Under the pieces are notes generated by a model that did not search any database, was not told where the DNA came from, and saw only the letters and a program-made list of their open reading frames with translations. From Pseudomonadota bacterium (GTDB lineage: Bacteria > Pseudomonadota > Alphaproteobacteria > Rhizobiales > Hyphomicrobiaceae): a DNA stretch of 28,231 nucleotides. The stretch spans positions 1 to 28,231 of the forward strand of contig JAEYPL010000205.1 in NCBI GenBank assembly GCA_023410905.1. The letters run 5' to 3'. The first letter of the stretch is position 1, and every line of letters starts with the position of its first letter. Position numbers and translations under genes: made by a program. Below are positions 8,066 to 15,540 of this stretch, piece by piece.

Positions 8066-9496
8066 TCAGGCGGTACCCGAGAGTTCGGCCCAAGCCTTGC
8101 CTGCATCAATAATGCCTGCACCGAAGCGCCACCGCGCCCGCTCACCCGCATGCCCGGGCAATTCAGAACCCGGGGCTTTGCGTGCTGATTTGGCGAGGAC
8201 GCGCTTCATCTCGGCCGGCCCTACGACATTCGCATCCCAGTTCGATCGCAAGGTGGCGAGAACACCGGCCGCCAGCGCACACGCGGCCGAAGTGCCCGTG
8301 TTGAGGAGGGCTGGGTCATTGGTGTCGCGAAACTGGCTGGGAGCACAGACATCGGGCTTCTCTGGGTCGAGATGCCGTTGCCCCGGCCCCTGCGCGGAAT
8401 AGCCGAGCCACTTTTCATCCGTCAGGACGGCCCCCACGGTAATGACGTCACGATGCGAGTTCGCGCCCCAGATGCTGCGCCCCGAACCGCGATCGCTGGG
8501 ACCGCAACGTGGGCTCATGGAAAACTGCCCGCAGTTGCCGGCAGCGAAGACGACATCAATACGGTCTGCCACCGTCCGCCCGACGGCCTTGTTAAGCGGA
8601 TGGCCCCATCGGTTGGTGTCTTCTGTGTAGTCACCTATTGGACGTTCGCTTCTGCGATCAAAAATGCCCCAGGCATTCACGACGATCCACGGGCCACGCC
8701 ATCTCTCGTCCTGACGCAGCAGAGCTATCGTTTTCCGGAGGATGATGTATCCAGCATTCGCGTGACTCGCGAACATGCTCACGTTCGGGATTCTCTCGGG
8801 CGGTATGAGGGGGAAATCGTAGAGGACGGCGGAGGGCGCGATATCGAGCACGTTCCGCGCAACCATAGCCCCGTGAGAATTGGCTTTTGACGACCCGGGC
8901 AGACGCTCCTCGTTTGGCGTCCCGAGTTTATAAGCCCAGCCGCCACCCCAGTTTGCGTCCGGTATTGCTCCCTTGTGCAGCCCCTGATCCAGAATGACGA
9001 CATTGACCTTCGGGCGACCTCTCACAAGCTCGTCCAGGTCGGGGGGAAGGCTCTCCAGCGCGAGTAAACGCCGCGCTTCTCGGCGCGTTGCGAACGCAGC
9101 GCCATCGTGGACCGGGCAGTAGTGGTCGGCAACCGAGCCGCCGGGATCTGCGCCTATGGCGGTGATCGTGCCGCTGGCCAGTCGTTGATCTACGGCTGGC
9201 AGGACGGCATCGCGGAATTCGTCGTGACGATCCGGGTCGGTGAACGTGCATGGCACGACGATCTCGTCCGGATCCAGTTGGATCGGATCGGCACCGAGCC
9301 AACCCACGATCTGCGGCGTCCAGTCGTGCGAGGGCACGTCCGATATGCTGTAGCTGCCCGGCAGGAGTAAAGTTCTCGGTGCCCCCAAATCGTTCAGAAG
9401 GTTCCGGACAAGGTCGTAGAGGTCGTCGACGGACCTTGCTCGAGCATCAGGCAATGGCTTGATTGTAAGGTACTGGCGGAAGGTGGCATCAGGCAT
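8066..9496 (-). CDS. S8 (subtilisin-like) serine peptidase without signal peptide
   Basis: This 476-residue protein has a subtilase domain at about residues 163-470. The catalytic residues can be placed: Asp170 (VNVVILDQG), His208 (SHGAMVAR), oxyanion Asn321 (FAAGNCG) and Ser403 (GTSAACALAAGV). All are intact, so it should be active. The first 160 residues match no subtilisin propeptide I recognise and hold no hydrophobic export signal, so the enzyme is probably cytoplasmic or leaves by an unknown route. The ATG at 9496 is chosen because AAGGGG is about 7 bases upstream; an upstream in-frame start would add 12 basic residues but no signal peptide. It is transcribed divergently from the PAP2-like gene. 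The natural substrate is unknown. Confidence 0.88.
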   Translation of the reverse strand: MPDATFRQYLTIKPLPDARARSVDDLYDLVRNLLNDLGAPRTLLLPGSYSISDVPSHDWTPQIVGWLGADPIQLDPDEIVVPCTFTDPDRHDEFRDAVLPAVDQRLASGTITAIGADPGGSVADHYCPVHDGAAFATRREARRLLALESLPPDLDELVRGRPKVNVVILDQGLHKGAIPDANWGGGWAYKLGTPNEERLPGSSKANSHGAMVARNVLDIAPSAVLYDFPLIPPERIPNVSMFASHANAGYIILRKTIALLRQDERWRGPWIVVNAWGIFDRRSERPIGDYTEDTNRWGHPLNKAVGRTVADRIDVVFAAGNCGQFSMSPRCGPSDRGSGRSIWGANSHRDVITVGAVLTDEKWLGYSAQGPGQRHLDPEKPDVCAPSQFRDTNDPALLNTGTSAACALAAGVLATLRSNWDANVVGPAEMKRVLAKSARKAPGSELPGHAGERARWRFGAGIIDAGKAWAELSGTA

Positions 9497-9723
9497 TTGT
9501 CGGCCCCTTCGAAAACAAGATGGAGCGATCAATTGAACGCGCTCAGGCGTTCAGCGTGCATCAAAGTATGATGTTACTTGTATCCCGCATCGTTGACATT
9601 GGCTAGATTGGTGGCTTGGGCACTTCGCGACGTGCCAATCGAAGTTTTCATGCTTGATGCGCTGGCCTGCCGCGCGCGTTTGAATGCAATTGTTTCACAA
9701 GCAGTTTGCCAGGGAGGTATCAC
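9497..9723. promoter_or_regulatory. Divergent control region between peptidase and PAP2-like genes, with two dyads
   Basis: These 227 bases must hold the promoters of both flanking genes. A 20-base dyad sits at 9534-9553 (arms TGAACGC and GCGTTCA, spacer GCTCAG), 38-57 bases upstream of the peptidase start. A second, weaker dyad has arms GGCAC (9619-9623) and GTGCC (9632-9636) with 8 bases between them. A TTGACA hexamer at 9593-9598 has no good -10 partner at the right distance. AGGGAGG at 9711-9717 is the ribosome binding site of the PAP2-like gene. The region looks less GC-rich than the coding DNA around it. Confidence 0.45.
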
Positions 9724-10725
9724 ATGTCTCGTGCATTTGGTCCGGCCGAAGGCGTGGAGGGAGTGGAAGGCGTAGAGGGCGTCGAAGGCGTTGGTTCCGG
9801 TGGCGCCGGTGGAGGCTCCGGACTTATGCGCCCCATCGGGATTTCTCCGACGGTCGGCAAGACGGCTGGTGCGGACGGCTGGCATCGTGGGAATCGCTGG
9901 CCTCCCGAGAACCCGGCTGCAGAAACGCTCGGTAGTGCTGTCCTCGAGCCGTGGAACCCGGACCAATCAATCAGGTCGTTCTCGCCATTCACGCAGGTAA
10001 CGGGCACGCTGGAGTTAAAGCTCCCTCCACGCGCGTGGGGACACAATCATTTCTCCATGGTGCTTCTCACGGAGTTCGCGGCAACCGATGCGTGGAAGGA
10101 CATCGACATCGGCAAATGGAACGAGACAAAGGTCGAGGACGAGCTCAAGGAGCTTTATACCCTGATAGAGTTCCGGGCCGCCGTACTGCGGGAATCGATG
10201 GCGCAGCGTGAGGGGTTCGGCATTTACTTCGAGGGCGTTCTCGGGACGAGCCGCCGCACGCACCCCTCTATTAAGTATCTGATCGATGGCGCGATGCGCG
10301 TGGGTCAGTTTCAAAGCATGTATCACAAGAACAAGTACCAGAGGCCGAGGCCGTCCCAGCTATCTCCCAATCTGCTTCCGGCGATCGATGTGCCATCGCA
10401 TGGTGCGTACCCGAGTGCCCACGCCACCGAAGCGTGGACTGCTGTGTTCTGCCTTCAGGAAGCGTTGGATCGTGCCGCGGGGGTATCCTATCCGGACGGT
10501 CCCGAGCCGCCCGAGCGGGACAATCTGCCTCTGCATCGCATGGCAGAGCGCATCACGCGCAATCGCGAAGTTCTGGGCGTGCACTACCCTTCGGACGGTA
10601 CCGCCGGTCGCAAACTGGCGTATGAGACTTTCAAAATCCTGAGGTCGTCGTGCAATCTGTTCAATCGCTTGATCGACCAAGCGGCCGTCGAGTGGAATGA
10701 GTACAAGATCGCTCCGCCACCCTGA
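9724..10725 (+). CDS. Soluble PAP2 / vanadium-haloperoxidase-superfamily protein
   Basis: This 333-residue protein carries the complete acid phosphatase/haloperoxidase signature: Lys202 and Arg209-Pro210 (KX6RP), PSAH at 230-233 with His233, and Arg281-His287-Asp291 (RX5HX3D). Spacing between the motifs fits the superfamily. There are no membrane segments and no signal peptide, unlike the usual integral-membrane PAP2 lipid phosphatases, so it resembles the soluble vanadium-dependent haloperoxidase-like group. Whether it is a phosphatase or a haloperoxidase cannot be decided. Residues 9-23 are five EGV tripeptides followed by a Gly/Ser-rich linker. The start is firm: AGGGAGG is 6 bases upstream of the ATG at 9724. 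It is divergent from the S8 peptidase and ends 20 bases from the convergent regulator gene. Confidence 0.82.
   Translation: MSRAFGPAEGVEGVEGVEGVEGVGSGGAGGGSGLMRPIGISPTVGKTAGADGWHRGNRWPPENPAAETLGSAVLEPWNPDQSIRSFSPFTQVTGTLELKLPPRAWGHNHFSMVLLTEFAATDAWKDIDIGKWNETKVEDELKELYTLIEFRAAVLRESMAQREGFGIYFEGVLGTSRRTHPSIKYLIDGAMRVGQFQSMYHKNKYQRPRPSQLSPNLLPAIDVPSHGAYPSAHATEAWTAVFCLQEALDRAAGVSYPDGPEPPERDNLPLHRMAERITRNREVLGVHYPSDGTAGRKLAYETFKILRSSCNLFNRLIDQAAVEWNEYKIAPPP
9748..9792 (+). repeat. Five-copy EGV tripeptide repeat (9-bp units) in the PAP2-like gene
   Basis: Five in-frame 9-bp units each encode Glu-Gly-Val. The units are not identical: Glu uses GAA or GAG, Gly uses GGC or GGA, and Val uses GTG, GTA, GTC and GTT. 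The peptide is therefore conserved while the DNA has drifted. A Gly/Ser-rich stretch follows. Confidence 0.9.
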
Positions 10726-10745
10726 CAGCGAAATCTGCGGCCTGC

Positions 10746-13211
10746 TCAAGGTGGCAAACCGGCTTCTCCCAAGGTCTTTGCCCACATCTGGCCAGTGGCG
10801 AATTCTGCGGCGGGATGCCGGCTCAGATACTTCGACACGGTCAGGGTCGGATCCAGAGCCAGGATCTCGCGCATCGTCTTTCGGGCCTCATTCACTTTTC
10901 CCGATTGAACTTGCGAGATCGCGAGAGCTCTGAGGGTGGATGCGTGTGATCTGTCCAACCGCAAGGATCGCGTGGCCAACTCGATCGCACGATCGTATTG
11001 CCCAGCGGAGATATAGGCGGAGGCTGCAAGCGAGTCGTAGTAGGCGCGGCGCGGGTCGAGTGGCGAGAGGCGAACGGCGCGCTCCGCCGATTGGACGGCT
11101 TTGCTGCCGTCGCCGACGAAGCAGTGCATCATCGCCTTGAGCAGCCAGGCCGTGGAGTCGTTGGGATTGACCTCCAGCGCGTGCTCGAACTTTGCGGCCG
11201 CTGTATCGAAACGCCGGCGCACACTGAGATTGGCCCATGCATCCACCATCAATGCCGTGGAACATGAGGGATCGGCATCGATTGCGCGCGCGGCATAACT
11301 CAGCGCCCTCTCCCCATCGGCGGCGGCGTCCTCCGACCATCCCTGGTTGATCTTGAAGACGTGCCACTTCGCTAGCCATGCAATGGGCAGCGGGTGCATG
11401 GGTAGTCTTTCGACGAGCAGATCCAGCAGCGCGCGTGCCTGACCGAAACCAGCGCGCGAGGTTCGGTGGCTGAGATTGATCGCCGCCATGAGGAGCGAAT
11501 AGTTTTCGAGCGTTTCTAGAGGGCGGCTCTGAACGAGCTGAAGCTCATGCGCCAGGATCGAGGCGGATATCGAACTCAGAAGTTCGCCAACAAGATCCAT
11601 CGCGCCGAGTGAGGGTGGCAGGCGCTCCTTATAAGAGCGGCGCCACAGCACGCTTCCCGAGTTGGAATGAGCAAACTCGACCTGAAGTTCGAGCATCTGG
11701 CCGCGCACGGTATAGGAGCCGGAAAGAATGTAGTTCGCGCCAAGCTGGGCATGAATGACTTCGATGCTGGCTGAGCGTGCGCGAAAGGGACGAGACGAGA
11801 GGCGCGAGATGACAGCGCATTCCTTGGTGGCGCTCAGTGCGGTCAGGAGTTCTTCGGTGAGCAGGCAGCCGATGAGCGAATGCTTCTCGTCGTTGCTGCG
11901 CAACTCGAATGGAATAATTGCGATAGACGGCAGCACGGGCTCCAGGGCCGATGCTGCCAAGAAGGGCTGGTCGGCAGGGCGGACGAGGCCATAGGTGCGC
12001 AGTCCGGCCTTTTTGGCGGTTCCCCCCGTAAGGCCGCGATCCTCGACCACGGCATCGAGGTTGTCCGTCAGAACATCCCGCAGTTCGCCAGATACGAGGA
12101 CCTGCCCGGGCTCGGCGGCGGATGCCAGCGTATCGGCCACGTCCTGTGCAAAGCGGCGACCACTATCGGGACTGTCAAGGACGTGCCCGCCGAGTCGGAG
12201 CCCGGGAGTGCGATCCGGAGAGGCTTGGCTCGACAGTTGGAACATGGCCTGGACAGCGGCGCGAGGATCCGCGAAATCGAGAACGAAGCTGTTGCTGGCT
12301 CCGGACGTCAGGCGGCCTCCAATAGAGGCAATGAAATCGCGCAGAAGAACTTCCAAAGAAGCGGCGGATTGATTGCCGTCCCCGCCGCGCGCCACGACGA
12401 TCGTCGTAGGGGCATCCATCCGGGCCACGGCAGCAGGCTGGCCGAGCTTTATGGAGGCGATGAGTTCCTGCGTCTCCGTAGATGGTTCGACGTCGAAGTC
12501 GGCGTCCAGCAAGTCCCAGAGCGTTTTGTAAAGGCGGAGCGCGGTGCCGATGTCCCCTGCGCCAGCCCGTGCGCGGATCAGCAGACGAACGGCTTCCTCG
12601 TGAGTGGGATCGAGATGGAGCAGCGCGCGCGCAAGCGCTTCCCGTTCAGCGGACGACCTGCCGCGATCCCGCAATGCGGTCTCGAGCAATCGCACGAGCT
12701 GATCACCGAGCGATTGCCGCTTGGCTTGAAGCCAATCGCGAAAGGCGGGATCGATCGTATCGAATTCTTCGAGCAGCCGATCGATCGGGCGCTCCAACTG
12801 CAGCAGAACGGGGTGGGCAACTCCCACTGCGGCCTGATCAAGCATGGCCGACAGATCGACATCGATGCGGGTGCGGTCGAGCGCGACGCGAAGGCGATCC
12901 GTCGTCAGGCCATCGAAGCCGGCCGCATCGAGGGCCCCGCGGATCTCATACAGCGACTGACGAAGCGATGCGCGTGCCTTGTCTTCCTCGCTCTCGCTCC
13001 AGAATAGACCGACGAGCCGGTCGCGGCTTTCCTCGCCGGTCTCGTTCGCCGCCAGGTAGCCGAGCAGGGCGCGCGACTTTCGCGTGATTGGGCCGGCTTC
13101 CTGTTCGCCGATGCGAAAGGTGAGCCGACCGATGGTCTGAATCGACAAGCGTGCACCCGGGGAACGCTGTCCGCGTTGTCCCTTGCCCGTATGCTCGTTG
13201 CCATTCGCCAT
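10746..13211 (-). CDS. SARP/BTAD regulator fused to degenerate cyclase-like, TolB-like and TPR domains
   Basis: This large 821-residue regulator has four recognisable parts. Residues 21-118 form an OmpR/SARP-type winged-helix head (SRALLGYLA, WSESEEDKARASLRQSLYEI). Residues 119-258 are the helical BTAD domain (PTHEEAVRLLIRARA, TALRLYKTLWDLL). Residues about 271-410 follow the C-terminal half of a class III adenylate/guanylate cyclase (FVLDFADPRAAVQAM, LRLGGHV, ASAAEPGQVLVSGELRDVL, GLRTYGLV) but lack the metal-binding N-terminal half, so activity is unlikely. Residues 428-556 match the TolB-like domain of rhizobial adenylate cyclases (PSIAIIPFELRSND, GANYILSGSYTVRG). TPR repeats run from about 560 to 790. 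The ATG at 13211 is preferred; an in-frame TTG at 13223 is the alternative. It probably controls nearby genes in response to an unknown signal. Confidence 0.85.
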   Translation of the reverse strand: MANGNEHTGKGQRGQRSPGARLSIQTIGRLTFRIGEQEAGPITRKSRALLGYLAANETGEESRDRLVGLFWSESEEDKARASLRQSLYEIRGALDAAGFDGLTTDRLRVALDRTRIDVDLSAMLDQAAVGVAHPVLLQLERPIDRLLEEFDTIDPAFRDWLQAKRQSLGDQLVRLLETALRDRGRSSAEREALARALLHLDPTHEEAVRLLIRARAGAGDIGTALRLYKTLWDLLDADFDVEPSTETQELIASIKLGQPAAVARMDAPTTIVVARGGDGNQSAASLEVLLRDFIASIGGRLTSGASNSFVLDFADPRAAVQAMFQLSSQASPDRTPGLRLGGHVLDSPDSGRRFAQDVADTLASAAEPGQVLVSGELRDVLTDNLDAVVEDRGLTGGTAKKAGLRTYGLVRPADQPFLAASALEPVLPSIAIIPFELRSNDEKHSLIGCLLTEELLTALSATKECAVISRLSSRPFRARSASIEVIHAQLGANYILSGSYTVRGQMLELQVEFAHSNSGSVLWRRSYKERLPPSLGAMDLVGELLSSISASILAHELQLVQSRPLETLENYSLLMAAINLSHRTSRAGFGQARALLDLLVERLPMHPLPIAWLAKWHVFKINQGWSEDAAADGERALSYAARAIDADPSCSTALMVDAWANLSVRRRFDTAAAKFEHALEVNPNDSTAWLLKAMMHCFVGDGSKAVQSAERAVRLSPLDPRRAYYDSLAASAYISAGQYDRAIELATRSLRLDRSHASTLRALAISQVQSGKVNEARKTMREILALDPTLTVSKYLSRHPAAEFATGQMWAKTLGEAGLPP

Positions 13212-13476
13212 TTCGCTGCTCAATGGTCGAACTGAACATCATCCGCCAACAGTCTATGTTAGTGGATTAATCGCAGTTAGGTCCAGCGAATGGCGCTGGT
13301 AGCAGCGGCTCATCTGGCGGCGGTTGCGTGGCGATAGAAATCCTGTTCGCCCGTGGAAGCGGCGAAGCGTGGTAAATCAGCCCGGACACCTCATTGGTGT
13401 GAGCCATGGAGCGCAGGAAGAGCTGGCGGCTTGCGTTGCCGTAACTAGCGATTTGGCTGAGGCAGATTATCTGCCC
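13212..13476. promoter_or_regulatory. Gap upstream of the SARP regulator, with two dyads
   Basis: These 265 bases separate the TRAP permease gene from the regulator gene, both on the minus strand, and contain no gene. A 17-base dyad CCAGCG (13283-13288) and CGCTGG (13294-13299) lies about 70 bases upstream of the regulator start. A second dyad, ACACC (13386-13390) and GGTGT (13396-13400), has a 5-base spacer. Either could be an operator or a short hairpin. No clear -35/-10 pair was found by eye. Confidence 0.35.
13461..13475 (-). terminator. Hairpin directly after the TRAP permease stop codon
   Basis: GGCAGA (13461-13466) and TCTGCC (13470-13475) pair perfectly around a 3-base loop, starting one base after the permease stop codon (13477-13479). 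Pairing of the stop-codon bases with TCA on the far side, around one bulged G, can lengthen the stem. No T-run follows, so it may stabilise the 3' end of the message, act as a weak or Rho-assisted terminator, or be chance. Confidence 0.4.
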
Positions 13477-15438
13477 TCATCCCCCACTGACCGCCGTAAG
13501 CGCAGGTGCATCCTGGCGCCGTCGCATGATCCAGTAGCCGATGGCGAGTGCTGCCGGGATACAGGCCAGGCCTGAGAGGGCCTCGCTCGGCGAGAATAGA
13601 ATGAACATCGCCAGTGCGCCGAGCGCGAGCCGGATGGCGTAGTCCACGCCGGGGCGGTTGCTGAACGAAGCCTGCAGGCTGAACATGAGCGTGACGGTGG
13701 CGGTGCAGACAAGTCCGAGCGCGGCGAGTTGCGCCATTCCCGGTTCGACTACCAACTCCGGTCTGACGAACGCGGCAGCCATGAGCACGAACAGCGATGC
13801 GCAAAGCGTTATCGCGGCCATGAGCGTTCTCATGAACGAAGCGTCGGCGATCTTGGCGGTGACGGCTGCGACGACCGATGTAGGCGGCGTCAGCTCGCCC
13901 CATACGGCGAGGAAGAAGGCGAAGAAGTGCACACTCCAGGGATTGACGCCGGTCTTGATCATGGCCGGCGCAATGACGAGGGCAGTCAGAATATATGTGG
14001 GGGCTGGCGGCAGGCCGGTACCGAGCAGGGCGCCAAAGAGAAACGCGACCACCACCATGGCCAGCAGGTTGATGCCGGCCGCCTCCATGAGAAGGAATCC
14101 GATCTTGGTCGGCACGCCCGTGATGACGAAGGCGCCTGTCATGATCGAGAGCGTTGCGAGCAGGAGCGTGAGATCGGCCGTCATCGAGCTGAAACCATCG
14201 AGGAAGCGCAGCCCCGGGCCTGTGATGCTTTTCAGACTCGTCTCCCGGGCTCCTGTCATCAGCTCCGCCACATGCTTCAGGAGAAGCACGGCCAACACGA
14301 CGAAGAACACATAGAGGGCCGCAAACATCGGGGCCATGTAGAGAACGGCCATCAGCAGGACGAGGCCGACGACGACCAGTGCGAAGGCACCGAGGTTCAT
14401 CCAGTCGCCCCAGTTCATGGGCTCTTCGGCGAAGGACCGTCCGTTGGTGCCGCCATAGCGCATCGACAGCAGGTAGACGCCAACGAGAAGGCCGATGAAA
14501 AAGACGACGGCCGGCGCGTAGCCGCGCGCGACGACATCGAAATAGCCGACCCCCATGAAGTCGGCCATGAGGAAGGCCGAGATGCCCATGACGGGCGGCA
14601 TGAGCTGACCACCGAGCGAGGCCGAGGCTTCGATGGCTGCCGCACGATGGCGCGGCATGCCGGATGCGATCATGGCCGGGATGGTGGCCGATCCGGTCGT
14701 GATGGCATTGGCGGCCCCGCTGCCGCTTACAGCGCCGATGCCGATCGATCCAAGGACCGCGGACATAGGTACCGCATGGGGTGAGCGGGCCGCGAGCTGT
14801 CCTGCCGCTTTGAGGATCGATTCGATGCAGCCAAAGGCGCGCAGAACGCATAGCACCAGAATGAACGAGCCGATGAGGGTAAGTGCGAGCTGCGGAAGGC
14901 GCGAATAGACGCCAGTTGCCATCTCCAGGCTCGAGGCCGTCAGAACGCGCTCCCAATCGAGGCCGGGATGGCGGAACATGCCCGGCACGGCCCAGCCGTA
15001 GAGGCAGTAGACGATCAGAATGAGATTGATGATGAACAGCGGAAAGAAGCGCTTGCGCGCGTACTCCAGCACCAGGAGTACCATCAGGGCGCCGAAAAAC
15101 ATGTCCGGCGTATTCCAGAAGCCCGCGCGGGCGAAGCCGATCGCATCGAACTCGACCGTCATATAGATCGACGTCACGATGGCGAGTGCACAGTAGATGC
15201 CGCCGATCAGGTAGTTGAGGGAGCGGCTGAGCGAAGGGTAGAGATCGTTCTCGCGCAGCGCATTCAGCGTGAAGACAACGAACGTGAGCGGGACCAGCGT
15301 TGCGGCGAGCTGAGATGGCCCGCCGAGGCCCGTCATATAATAGATGAAGAGCAAGCCAAAGAAGATCGCGGCGGTGCCGTAGTATGCAATCTCAAGTACC
15401 GTTTCCGGCCACGAGCGCGCTGCTGTGTCCATGCTCAT
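13477..15438 (-). CDS. TRAP transporter fused permease (4TM/12TM, TAXI type), system 1
   Basis: This 653-residue inner-membrane protein fuses the small (DctQ-like) and large (DctM-like) TRAP subunits, as is usual for TAXI systems. It is hydrophobic almost throughout. The DctM signature is clear at residues 228-300: GAVSGSGAANAITTGSATIP, then EASASLGGQLMPPVMG. The transporter is a secondary, ion-driven importer that receives its ligand from the binding protein encoded just upstream (15541-16569). Unlike the second permease in this window it has no DUF3394-type C-terminal extension. The ATG at 15438 is used; AGG lies about 10 bases upstream, a weak ribosome binding site that suits low permease expression. 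An in-frame ATG at 15432 is possible. The ligand is unknown. Confidence 0.92.
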   Translation of the reverse strand: MSMDTAARSWPETVLEIAYYGTAAIFFGLLFIYYMTGLGGPSQLAATLVPLTFVVFTLNALRENDLYPSLSRSLNYLIGGIYCALAIVTSIYMTVEFDAIGFARAGFWNTPDMFFGALMVLLVLEYARKRFFPLFIINLILIVYCLYGWAVPGMFRHPGLDWERVLTASSLEMATGVYSRLPQLALTLIGSFILVLCVLRAFGCIESILKAAGQLAARSPHAVPMSAVLGSIGIGAVSGSGAANAITTGSATIPAMIASGMPRHRAAAIEASASLGGQLMPPVMGISAFLMADFMGVGYFDVVARGYAPAVVFFIGLLVGVYLLSMRYGGTNGRSFAEEPMNWGDWMNLGAFALVVVGLVLLMAVLYMAPMFAALYVFFVVLAVLLLKHVAELMTGARETSLKSITGPGLRFLDGFSSMTADLTLLLATLSIMTGAFVITGVPTKIGFLLMEAAGINLLAMVVVAFLFGALLGTGLPPAPTYILTALVIAPAMIKTGVNPWSVHFFAFFLAVWGELTPPTSVVAAVTAKIADASFMRTLMAAITLCASLFVLMAAAFVRPELVVEPGMAQLAALGLVCTATVTLMFSLQASFSNRPGVDYAIRLALGALAMFILFSPSEALSGLACIPAALAIGYWIMRRRQDAPALTAVSGG

Positions 15439-15490
15439 CGGATTCGACCTGTCGCGCGGGGAGCCGGGGGCTGCTCCGAGTATGGGGATT

Positions 15491-15516
15491 GCAGCGGGCC
15501 AGATGCGGCCCGCTGC
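15491..15516 (-). promoter_or_regulatory. Intercistronic GC hairpin between TAXI binding protein and permease genes (system 1)
   Basis: GCAGCGGGCC (15491-15500) and GGCCCGCTGC (15507-15516) form a perfect 10-bp stem with a 6-base loop. It lies in the 102-base gap between the binding-protein gene and the permease gene. No T-run follows in the direction of transcription. A 3'-end stabiliser or partial terminator would raise binding-protein message over permease message, as in many periplasmic-binding-protein operons. Confidence 0.7.
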
Positions 15517-15540
15517 TAGAAATATACTGGGAGACTTGAG

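Noticed and set aside
9593..9598. TTGACA as a sigma-70 -35 element for the PAP2-like gene
   Set aside because: No TATAAT-like hexamer lies 16-18 bases downstream.
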